Assembly: GCF_938040765.1 (NCBI RefSeq)
Contig: NZ_CALIAA010000239.1
Span: 1 to 32,564 of the forward strand
From: an uncultured Fretibacterium sp.
GTDB taxonomy: Bacteria > Synergistota > Synergistia > Synergistales > Aminobacteriaceae
Direction: 5' to 3'
DNA length: 32,564 nucleotides
Part shown: positions 22,358 to 29,445 of the stretch, in pieces
Layout of the letters: every line of letters begins with the position of its first letter
Numbering within the stretch: position 1 is the first letter of the stretch
The notes under the pieces: model-generated
What the model saw: only the letters and a program-made list of their open reading frames with translations
Database searches by the model: none
What the model was told of the DNA's origin: nothing
Made by a program: the position numbers and the translations under genes

Positions 22358-23656
22358 TCAGTCCTTCGCGAAGCGGTCGAAGATCGCGTCCACGTGCCGC
22401 AGGTAGAACCCGTTCTCGAAGAGGGCCTCGAGGCGTTCCGGCTCCACAAGTCCCTGGATGCGCCCGTCCCGCAGCAGCAGGTCCGGGAAACGCCCCTCGC
22501 CCCGGGCCGTGCGCATCGCGTTCTCCTGGACGACCGCATAGGCCGCCTCGCGCGAGAGGTTCAGCTCGTCGAGCAGGAAGGTCAGGACCCGCTGGCTGTA
22601 GACCAGGCCGCCCGTGAGGTCGATGTTCCCGCGGACCCGCGCCTCGTCCACGGTCAGGCCCCGCAGGATGTTCGTCATGTCGCGCAGCATGAAGTGGACG
22701 AGGTTGAAGGCGTCCGGCCACAGGACGCGCTCCGTCGAGGAGTGGCTGATGTCCCGCTCGTGCCAGAGGGCCACGTTCTCCATCCCCGTCTGGGCGCAGC
22801 CCCGCAGCAGGCGCGCCATGCCGCAGATGCGCTCGCACTTGATGGGGTTCCGCTTGTGGGGCATCGCACTCGAGCCCTTCTGTCCCCTGCCGAAGGGCTC
22901 GAAGGCCTCCCCGACCTCCGTGCGCTGGAGGTGCCGGACCTCGGTCGCCATCCGCTCCATCGCGCACCCCAGGAGGGCCAGCGCGTTCAGCACCTCGGCG
23001 TGCCGGTCCCGCTGGAGGATCTGGTTGGAGACCTCCGCGGGAGTCAGGCCCAAAAGCGCGCAGACCCGGACCTCGAGCTCCGGGGGACAGAGCGCGTAGG
23101 TCCCCACCGCACCCGATATCTTTCCGACCGCGATGTGCTGTTTCGCCAGCTCCAGACGCTCCAGGTCGCGCTTCAGCTCGGAATGCCAATTCAGGAACTT
23201 CAGGCCCAGGGTCGTCGGCTCCGCGTGGATTCCGTGCGTGCGCCCGATGCAGGGCAGATGCTTGTACCGCCGCGCCAGGTCCAGCACCGAGGCGTCCAGC
23301 TCCCGAGCCGCCGAAACCGTCAGCTCCAGGGAGTCCCGAAGCATGACGGAGCTCGCCGTATCCAGCACGTCGCTGCTCGTCAGGCCCAGGTGCAAATACC
23401 GCCCGTTCTCTCCGACGTTCTCCGCCACCGCGCTCACGAAGGCGACGACGTCGTGCTGGACCTCGCTCTCGATCTCCCGGACCCGCTCCACGGAGAAACG
23501 GGCCCCAGCCAGGATATCCCGCAGGGCGTCCTCCGGGATCCGGCCCAGTCCGCACCAGGCGCGGCAGACGGCCAGCTCCACGTCCAGCATGACGGAGAGG
23601 CGGTTCTCCTCGCTCCAAAGCCGGGCCATCTCCTTCGTCGTGTAGCGCTCGATCAT
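22358..23656 (-). CDS. purB: Adenylosuccinate lyase
   Basis: This 432-residue enzyme of the fumarase/aspartase superfamily catalyses two beta-eliminations in purine synthesis (SAICAR to AICAR, adenylosuccinate to AMP). Features are TSSDVLDTASSVMLRD, RTHGIHAEPTTLGLK with catalytic His141, and the signature loop GSSAMPHKRNP (261-271) with the catalytic serine. GGAGGG precedes ATG 23656. It heads the minus-strand unit purB-xer-punA-M23-EamA. The 81 bases upstream hold a copy of a dispersed repeat and a 9-base direct repeat TTCATTCGG (23723-23731, 23737-23745), with no clear promoter. Confidence 0.96.
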   Translation of the reverse strand: MIERYTTKEMARLWSEENRLSVMLDVELAVCRAWCGLGRIPEDALRDILAGARFSVERVREIESEVQHDVVAFVSAVAENVGENGRYLHLGLTSSDVLDTASSVMLRDSLELTVSAARELDASVLDLARRYKHLPCIGRTHGIHAEPTTLGLKFLNWHSELKRDLERLELAKQHIAVGKISGAVGTYALCPPELEVRVCALLGLTPAEVSNQILQRDRHAEVLNALALLGCAMERMATEVRHLQRTEVGEAFEPFGRGQKGSSAMPHKRNPIKCERICGMARLLRGCAQTGMENVALWHERDISHSSTERVLWPDAFNLVHFMLRDMTNILRGLTVDEARVRGNIDLTGGLVYSQRVLTFLLDELNLSREAAYAVVQENAMRTARGEGRFPDLLLRDGRIQGLVEPERLEALFENGFYLRHVDAIFDRFAKD

Positions 23657-23696
23657 TGGGAACCCTCCAATCGGGAAAAACTTACAGGAAAGTGCC

Positions 23697-23714
23697 GATT
23701 GAATCAGCGTTTCC
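23697..23714 (-). repeat. Copy of a short dispersed intergenic repeat
   Basis: On the minus strand it reads GGAAACGCTGATTCAATC; 17 of 18 positions match the copy at 32481-32500 (plus strand, GGAAACGCTGATTTAATC). It lies between DUF4416 and purB. Confidence 0.55.
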
Positions 23715-23737
23715 TTAGAAACTTCATTCGGATGCCT

Positions 23738-24304
23738 TCATTCGGGGCTCCTTCGGGCTCCCCCCTGCCTCCGGCGGAGGTGCGCCGTCTCCGCCAGCCA
23801 GAGACGGCGGGTCTCCGTCAGGAACGCGTCGTAGCACCCGCCCCGGAAGTCGGGGAACGTGTAATCGAAGCTCCGCCAGCCGCCGAACCGGAAGCGCAGC
23901 GTCACCTCGGCGTAGATGCCGTCCCGAAGCCATATGCGGTGCGCATGGTCCTTCGTGGAGGCCAGCACGAGTCGGGCGCCGTCGACGTATCCGGGATCGA
24001 CGTTGACCGCGCGCGGGGTCCGGCTCCGGGCCTCCAGGGCACAGGCCGCGCGTTTCCAGTCCGCAAGCCCCCCGGCATCCGCAAGCCCCCGAAAACAGAT
24101 GAAGCGCCGCATCAGACACGGCGCGATGTCCCGGTAGTAGTCCGTCAGCGTAAAGGGTATGGGCTCGCCGATGAGGTCCGGCTCCCCCCAGAGGCGCTTC
24201 GCCTCGTCCAGGACCCAGGCGAAGCGCTCCGCCTCCGAGGCGGGGTAGAGCACCCCGGCGATGCGCTTCACCAAGGGCCCCGCGCCCCGAACCGGATCGC
24301 TCAC
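23738..24304 (-). CDS. DUF4416 family protein
   Basis: This 188-residue cytoplasmic protein resembles the DUF4416 family. The opening VKRIAGVLYP is followed by FTLTDYYRDIAPCLMRRFICF, the region VNVDPGYVDGARLVLAST, then KDHAHRIWLRDGIYAEVTLRF and DYTFPDFR. Function is unknown. I recall the family from Synergistota, Thermotogae and Deltaproteobacteria. The chosen start is GTG 24304, overlapping the upstream stop as GTGA and giving a typical N-terminal lead ending in a P-V-K-like segment; GTG 24271 and TTG 24274 are alternatives. It is the last gene of the prfB-ftsY block, and translation is coupled to the preceding gene. Confidence 0.8.
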   Translation of the reverse strand: MSDPVRGAGPLVKRIAGVLYPASEAERFAWVLDEAKRLWGEPDLIGEPIPFTLTDYYRDIAPCLMRRFICFRGLADAGGLADWKRAACALEARSRTPRAVNVDPGYVDGARLVLASTKDHAHRIWLRDGIYAEVTLRFRFGGWRSFDYTFPDFRGGCYDAFLTETRRLWLAETAHLRRRQGGARRSPE

Positions 24305-25293
24305 GGCGTCCGTCCCCGCGTCCTCTCGCCGGCCCTCCGCGCCGCAGGCTGCCCTTCGCCCGAGGAGCTGCTTCCCTCCCCCGGTTCGTCGAGCACCCGC
24401 CCCGGGGCCAAAAGCCCCATCGTCTGCGGCCCGATGGCCTTCAGCACCTCGTCCTCCCGCTTGGGAGGCGAACGGCGCGCACGGGGCTTTTTGCGGGGAA
24501 TCGGGGGAGCGTCCGGCTCCCCTCCGTCCGATGCCGCCGGCCCCTCCACGCAGAGCCAGCCCAGGAAACGCCCCTCCCACTCGCAGGGCCAGGCCTGGCC
24601 CGCGAACCCCTCGGGAAGGGCGTCCTCCTCGCGGTGCCATGTCCGCCCCTCCTTCTCGATGGAGGCGACCCAGGCCCGGCCGAGCCCGGCCCACCACGAG
24701 ATGTCCTGAGCCTCCATCAGGTCCCCGGTGCAGTCCTCCAGGATGAAGATGTCCGGCTCCAGCCGGCGGAAGGCGAGAAAGCACGGAGGATCCCGCCCCT
24801 CGAGGTCGACGATGAACTCGTCCTTCTCGGGCAGATCCGCGACGCTCAGGCGCTCCAGGTCGGTCCCGAACATCAGGGCGGCGGTTCGGTTGATCCGCAT
24901 CCGGCCCCTCGCGCAGAGGGCAAAGGGCAGCGGGGCCTCCCACCACTCGGGGAACTTCGGCTCCCACGGCGCGGCCGCCTCCGCAAGGGGAAGAACTCGG
25001 GCCCCGCGGCGCTCGACGAGGAGGGCTTGAGCCCCCTCGCCCTCCTCCCCGGGACCGACGGGGCGGATCAGCCCCTCGTCGGCCAGGCGCGGCAGGTCCC
25101 GGACGAGCGCCTCGGACTGTCCTCGCTCGATCAGGGCGACAAGCTGATCCTTGTGGAACACGAACGCCTGTTCGGAGCCGTCGGGCCACAGGGCCCCGTA
25201 GTCGAGAAGCAGGCGGTAGAGGGTGCGCAGCAGCACCAGGAGCGTCGAACCCGGCGACAGGGAGAGCAGGAGCTCCTCCGGGGAGTCGTTCAT
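24301..25293 (-). CDS. Orphan protein with a PAS-like region
   Basis: The 330-residue soluble protein has a helical N-terminus (about 1-85) that could be a winged-helix-like fold. A central stretch resembles a PAS domain (about 125-215: FALCARGRMRINRTAALMFG, later PDIFILEDCTGDLMEAQDIS, with aromatic residues after it). The C-terminus is low-complexity, Pro/Arg/Lys-rich (about 260-330). No family is recognised confidently. It overlaps ftsY as ATGA and DUF4416 as GTGA, so it is translated from the same mRNA as the signal-recognition receptor. A membrane-targeting or regulatory link is only suggested by that position. Confidence 0.6.
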   Translation of the reverse strand: MNDSPEELLLSLSPGSTLLVLLRTLYRLLLDYGALWPDGSEQAFVFHKDQLVALIERGQSEALVRDLPRLADEGLIRPVGPGEEGEGAQALLVERRGARVLPLAEAAAPWEPKFPEWWEAPLPFALCARGRMRINRTAALMFGTDLERLSVADLPEKDEFIVDLEGRDPPCFLAFRRLEPDIFILEDCTGDLMEAQDISWWAGLGRAWVASIEKEGRTWHREEDALPEGFAGQAWPCEWEGRFLGWLCVEGPAASDGGEPDAPPIPRKKPRARRSPPKREDEVLKAIGPQTMGLLAPGRVLDEPGEGSSSSGEGQPAARRAGERTRGRTP

Positions 25294-26225
25294 CGGGGGG
25301 TCCCGCCTTCCATCAGTGCGGCGGCGAACTCCCGGGGGTCGAAGGGACTGAGGTCGTCCGTCCCCTCGCCCAGGCCGATGTAGCGCACCGGGACCTTGAG
25401 CTTGCGGGCGATGGAGAGGACCACCCCGCCCTTGGCCGTGTTGTCGTACTTGGTCAGGATGACGGCGGAGAGGGGCAGCATCGCGTTGAAGGTCTCGGCC
25501 TGCGCCACGGAGTTCTGGCCCAGCACGGAGTCCAGGACGAGGACGGTCCGAAGCCGCTCGCTCCCCGCCTCCCGCTCGAGGACGCGGTGAATCTTGCGGA
25601 GCTCCTCCATGAGGTTGTGTTTTGCGTGCAGACGCCCCGCCGTGTCCACAATCAGGACGTCGGCATCCGAGGACCGGGCGGCCTGCCAGGCGTCGAAGGC
25701 CACGGCCGCCGGATCGCTGCCCTGACTCTGGGCGACGACCCGCACCCCGGCGCGCTCGCCCCAGACCTGAAGCTGCTCGATGGCCGCGGCCCGGAAGGTG
25801 TCCGCCGCCGCCATGACGACGCGCTTTCCCCGCTTCAGGAACTGCGCGGCGAGCTTGCCCGCCGAGGTCGTCTTTCCGCTCCCGTTGATGCCGACCATCA
25901 GGAGGACCAGGGGCACGCCGCCCTCACCCGGCTCGAAGGGCTGCCCCATCCCGGGGACGGAGAGCAGCTCCTCGGAGATCAGCGACACGAAAACGTCCTT
26001 CAGGGCCTCCGGTGAGGAGATCCCTCGTTGTTTCGCCTCCCGCCTGAGGGCAGAGGTCAGCTCCTCCGAGAACTCCGCGCCGACGTCCCCCGCGATCAGG
26101 CGCTCCTCGAGCTCCTCCCAGAAAGCATCGTCGAAGGCGGCCCCCGAGAAGAGCGAGGCGATCCCCCCGCTCCAGCGTTCCTTGACCCCCCTGAGGCTGT
26201 CCTTCAAGCTCGCGAAAAATGCCAT
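25290..26225 (-). CDS. ftsY: Signal recognition particle receptor FtsY
   Basis: FtsY is the SRP receptor GTPase that docks ribosome-nascent-chain complexes to the Sec translocon. The 311-residue protein has an N domain (1-100) and a G domain: G1 GINGSGKTT (112-120), DTFRAAAIEQL (142-152), DTAGR (194-198), TKYDNTAKGG from 248, and GLGEGTDDLSPFD near the end. It lacks the long acidic A domain of E. coli FtsY. The G4 motif normally reads TKLDGTAKGG; here Leu and Gly are replaced by Tyr and Asn, while the guanine-specifying Thr-Lys and Asp remain. The ATG at 26225 directly abuts the ricT stop. Confidence 0.96.
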   Translation of the reverse strand: MAFFASLKDSLRGVKERWSGGIASLFSGAAFDDAFWEELEERLIAGDVGAEFSEELTSALRREAKQRGISSPEALKDVFVSLISEELLSVPGMGQPFEPGEGGVPLVLLMVGINGSGKTTSAGKLAAQFLKRGKRVVMAAADTFRAAAIEQLQVWGERAGVRVVAQSQGSDPAAVAFDAWQAARSSDADVLIVDTAGRLHAKHNLMEELRKIHRVLEREAGSERLRTVLVLDSVLGQNSVAQAETFNAMLPLSAVILTKYDNTAKGGVVLSIARKLKVPVRYIGLGEGTDDLSPFDPREFAAALMEGGTPR

Positions 26226-27665
26226 TCATGCCTCCCCTTTCCCCGTATCCCCGCCGCCATCCTGACGCTCTCGGGGACGCCGATCCGGCCGGCGCCGCCG
26301 CCTCGGGCGGCCCGACTCCTCCCCGCGGGACTCATCGCCGCCCGGCGGCTCGTTCCCCGTCCCCGGCCTGTCCTGACGTTCCGGCCGGCGGCGAGGGGGT
26401 CGATTGGGCCTGGTCCCCTTCTCCTCCGCCCCCTCGACCGCCGGGGACGCCGACGGGCCCTGGGCCGGAGCGTCGCCACGGGCGGCCCCTCCGCTCTTGC
26501 GCCGCCGCCGCTTCTTCGGCGCGGCGCTCTGCTCTCCGTTCCCGGGGGCCTCCCGCTCCGCGGACTCGGGCAGGTCGGACACGGGACGGCCGGGCTCCCG
26601 CCCCGCAATGCTCGCCAGATGTTCGTCCAGGGATACCTTCTCCGGCTTGCCCCGGCGGTCCATCGGACGGGAAGCCGCCGGACGGGTCTCCGTCCTCCCG
26701 GCTCCGGTATCCTTCCTGGCCCCCGCCCCCCGCCTCTGTGCTCCGGGAGCGAACCGCGGGGCCGCAGCCAAAGCCGCGGCCTCGCCCCCCCAGTCCTGCC
26801 CCTGCAGAACTGCCTCCCTGAAATCCGGGAACTCCGCGATGGAGACCGGGACGAGGTGCCCGTTGGGGAATCGCACCCGGACGGACTCCGAGGCGAGGTC
26901 CACGCTGTCGAGGACGTAGGTCCCATTCTCCGTTCTGATCTTGGCCCCCGGGCTGGGCAGGGACTTCCAGAGCGCGCTGTAGAGGGGGTGCTCATAGGCC
27001 ATGCAGCACATCAGACGCCCGCAGATGCCGGATATCTTCGTCGGGTTCAGGGCCAGGTTCTGCTCCTTGACCATGCGGATGCAGATGGGTGTGAACCGGT
27101 GCAGCCAATAGCTGCAGCAGCAGGGCCTGCCGCAGGGCCCGATGCCGCTCACGACGCGGGCCTCGTCCCGGACGCCGATCTGCCGCATCTCGATGCGGGT
27201 CCGGAACTCCCTGGCGAGGTCGCGGACGTAGCCGCGGAAGTCGACGCGCTGCTCCGAGGTGAAGTAGAAGAAGAGCTTCTTGCGGTCCAGAAGAAACTCG
27301 ACGTCCACCAGCTTCATCTGGAGCCCGTGGGAGACCAGGATCTCCCGGCTGCGCAGCAGGACCGAATCTTCGTCGCCCCGGCACCGGTAATACTCCTCGA
27401 TCCGATCGGCATCCGCGTTCCCTACGTACTCGACCTCCTGCAGCATGGGCTCCGGGCCGCGGGTATGCTCCCCGCTGCCGTCCTCGATGCAGGACGCGCG
27501 GTACTTCGCCTCCTGTTCCTGGGAGAGGGGGCCTCCCAGAAGCCCCATCTCCAGGCCCCTGACCGTTCGGATAAGGATCCATCGGGTCTCCGACGCGGCG
27601 TCATCGGGAACCTCGGCCAGGCCAAGGTAACGCAGCTTACCGAAAGTCGCCAAATAAATGCTCAA
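26226..27665 (-). CDS. ricT: PSP1-domain protein RicT/YaaT with arginine-rich tail
   Basis: The 479-residue protein has an N-terminal PSP1 core and the cysteine motifs of RicT: GPCGRPCCC with Cys178 and Cys182-184, Cys195, then SGICGRLMCC with Cys215, Cys220 and Cys221. In Bacillus subtilis RicT/YaaT works with RicA and RicF in a complex that carries [4Fe-4S] clusters and supports RNase Y processing. From about residue 290 the protein has a long low-complexity tail rich in Arg, Pro, Gly and Glu (KKRRRRK, RPRRRRRPDRRPRERQD), absent from typical RicT and likely disordered and RNA-binding. The start is TTG 27665 with GGGAGG 9 bases upstream, overlapping holB by 29 bases. Confidence 0.9.
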   Translation of the reverse strand: MSIYLATFGKLRYLGLAEVPDDAASETRWILIRTVRGLEMGLLGGPLSQEQEAKYRASCIEDGSGEHTRGPEPMLQEVEYVGNADADRIEEYYRCRGDEDSVLLRSREILVSHGLQMKLVDVEFLLDRKKLFFYFTSEQRVDFRGYVRDLAREFRTRIEMRQIGVRDEARVVSGIGPCGRPCCCSYWLHRFTPICIRMVKEQNLALNPTKISGICGRLMCCMAYEHPLYSALWKSLPSPGAKIRTENGTYVLDSVDLASESVRVRFPNGHLVPVSIAEFPDFREAVLQGQDWGGEAAALAAAPRFAPGAQRRGAGARKDTGAGRTETRPAASRPMDRRGKPEKVSLDEHLASIAGREPGRPVSDLPESAEREAPGNGEQSAAPKKRRRRKSGGAARGDAPAQGPSASPAVEGAEEKGTRPNRPPRRRPERQDRPGTGNEPPGGDESRGEESGRPRRRRRPDRRPRERQDGGGDTGKGEA

Positions 27666-28389
27666 AAGGAAGTTCCTCCCTGAGTGCCAAAGTCAAAAGA
27701 TCGCAGAGCGCCGGGACGGAGAGCTTCCCCGCCTCGGCAATCACCCTGAGCCGGTCGATCCGCGCGGCGCGCTCCACGTCCCCCGATCGGAACGCGTGGG
27801 CCGCCCACGACGCCAGGTCCGCGGCGATCCCCGCCGCGTCCTTCGCCCCCTCCACCCAGCGCAGCCACTCCACCCCGCCCCGGGGCGGCGGTGCGGCCAG
27901 GACCTCCATCGGTCCGGCCAGCACCGTGAAACGGGCCCGGCTGCGCAGCGTGGGCAGCAGGGCGCACCCCTCCAGAAGAAAGAGGATGCAGGCGTGGGAT
28001 GGGGGCTCCTCGGCCAGCTTCAGCAGGCTGTTCGCCGCGGGCAGGAGCAGCCGGTCGGCCGCCATCACGACGCCAAGGCGCCGCACGGCGAGAACCGGCT
28101 TGAGGGCCAGGTCCTGAATCAGCGACCGGCAGACCTCGATATTGGGGGCCTTCCCAGCCTCCCCCGCGACGAGCAGGTCCGGATGCCCCTCCCCGACCGG
28201 TCCTCCGTCGGGCCTGCCGGAGAGATAAAGCCCGGCCAGGGCCTCCAGGAGCGCTCCATGCCACGCGGCCGGCGCGGAGACCGCCCGGCAGTGCGGCACG
28301 TCCCCCGCCTCGAACTCCCTCACCAGGGCACGCCAGGACGGAAGCCCCGAGAAGGGGGCGGGCGTCACAGGAGAAGCGACACCAGGCAT
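27637..28389 (-). CDS. holB: DNA polymerase III delta' subunit-like (HolB)
   Basis: This 250-residue, short HolB-type clamp-loader subunit has the AAA+ landmarks HPDLLVAGEA, IEVCRSLIQDL, RLGVVMAADRLLLPAANSLL followed by KLAEEPP, and TLRSRARF (sensor-1/SRC-like, here Ser-Arg-Ala). It lacks a usable Walker A, as is common for delta'. The C-terminal collar region is reduced. Synteny with tmk, yaaR and ricT matches the Bacillus tmk region and supports the call. ATG 28389 has GGAGGAG 8 bases upstream and overlaps yaaR by 25 bases; a GTG at 28368 overlapping the yaaR stop is less well supported. Confidence 0.85.
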   Translation of the reverse strand: MPGVASPVTPAPFSGLPSWRALVREFEAGDVPHCRAVSAPAAWHGALLEALAGLYLSGRPDGGPVGEGHPDLLVAGEAGKAPNIEVCRSLIQDLALKPVLAVRRLGVVMAADRLLLPAANSLLKLAEEPPSHACILFLLEGCALLPTLRSRARFTVLAGPMEVLAAPPPRGGVEWLRWVEGAKDAAGIAADLASWAAHAFRSGDVERAARIDRLRVIAEAGKLSVPALCDLLTLALREELPFEHLFGDFR

Positions 28390-28802
28390 CCCTTGATCTC
28401 CTCCAGCAGAGCTATCGCCCGGCTCCGGTCCCCCTCCCTGCGGAAGGCGTCCTCGAGCTCCTCCATAGCGGACTCGGCCCGTTCCAGGGTGACGAACATC
28501 GTGCGGTCGGTCTTGCGCCAGCGGAGGTCGCGCCTGAGGCTGAAGCCCTTCATGGCCCGCCGGAGCAGTTCCGTCAGGATCGACCGGTACTCCGAGATCA
28601 GGCGCTCGGCCGGAAAGACCGAGAGCCTGGCCGCAACGGCGTCGAGTCGGTCCAGGAGCGCGCGGACCTCCGTCTCCTCCATGGCCAGGGCGAAGGACGG
28701 CCCGGCGGAGACCGTCCCCGGCACCGCAGGATGGCGTCCGCCGCCCCCGGCGCCGTACTCCACCCTGCCCTTCGTCCCCTCCCCGCTCCTCTTAACCCGC
28801 AC
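28365..28802 (-). CDS. yaaR: YaaR family protein (DUF327)
   Basis: This 145-residue helical protein fits DUF327/YaaR: ALLDRLDAVAARL, AERLISEYRSILTELL, GFSLRRDLRWRKTDRTMFVT and a C-terminal LLEEIKGCLVSLLL. Function is unknown, but the gene lies between tmk and holB in many Firmicutes and related anaerobes. The start is GTG 28802 with GGAGG 9 bases upstream, overlapping the tmk end by 11 bases. A Gly/Pro-rich N-terminal 40 residues precedes the conserved part, so a later start cannot be ruled out. Confidence 0.8.
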   Translation of the reverse strand: MRVKRSGEGTKGRVEYGAGGGGRHPAVPGTVSAGPSFALAMEETEVRALLDRLDAVAARLSVFPAERLISEYRSILTELLRRAMKGFSLRRDLRWRKTDRTMFVTLERAESAMEELEDAFRREGDRSRAIALLEEIKGCLVSLLL

Positions 28803-29445
28803 GGAGCCGTTCCTCCAAGGGGTTCAGGAGGGCCGATTCGATCCGGGCCCCGACCTCGTCCTCCGTGCCGGCGGCATCCACGGCGACGATCCGCTCCGGG
28901 CTGCGCCGGGCCAGCTCCCGGTACCCCTCGGCGACGCGCGCCATGAACGCGCTCCCTGCGGACTCGATGCGGTCGGCGCCGCCCCGGCCCCCCAGGCGGC
29001 GCTCCGCCGTCCCGGCGTCGATATCCAGCAGCACCGTCAGGTCGGGCGCGAGAAAGCCGCAGGACGCGATCAGCGAGGCGACGAACGCCTCGGACAGGCC
29101 CCGGCCCCAGACCTGATAGGCCAGGGTGGAGTCCGAGTAGCGCTCGCACAGGACGATCCGCCCCTCGGAGAGCGCGGGCAGCACGACGGAGGCCAGGTGC
29201 CCGCTGCGGTCCGCCAGGAAGAGCAGCAGCTCCGTGCGGTCGTCCGGGACGTCCCCGGCCAGGATCAGGGAGCGCAGCGCTCCGCCGCCCCAGCCCCCGG
29301 GCTCGAACGTGCGCAGCACCCCGCGCCCCGTCCGCGCCTCGAGCCAGTCGGCCAGGCGGGCGGCCTGCGTGCTCTTTCCGCAGCCGTCAAGCCCCTCTAT
29401 CGTGATAAAGAGCCCGCGCGTGACGCAGAGCCCGCGGCCCCTCAT
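28792..29445 (-). CDS. tmk: Thymidylate kinase
   Basis: This 217-residue kinase converts dTMP to dTDP. The P-loop is EGLDGCGKST, the DRX-type segment appears as FEPGGW (usually TREPGGT) and as LADRSGH, ERYSDSTLAYQ carries the dTMP-binding region, and a LID-like Arg-rich loop is near RRLGGRGGADR. The substitutions in the EPGG loop are mild departures from the consensus. The start ATG 29445 overlaps the S55 protein stop as ATGA, with GAGGGGG upstream. It is immediately followed by yaaR, holB and ricT, the conserved tmk neighbourhood. Confidence 0.92.
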   Translation of the reverse strand: MRGRGLCVTRGLFITIEGLDGCGKSTQAARLADWLEARTGRGVLRTFEPGGWGGGALRSLILAGDVPDDRTELLLFLADRSGHLASVVLPALSEGRIVLCERYSDSTLAYQVWGRGLSEAFVASLIASCGFLAPDLTVLLDIDAGTAERRLGGRGGADRIESAGSAFMARVAEGYRELARRSPERIVAVDAAGTEDEVGARIESALLNPLEERLRAG

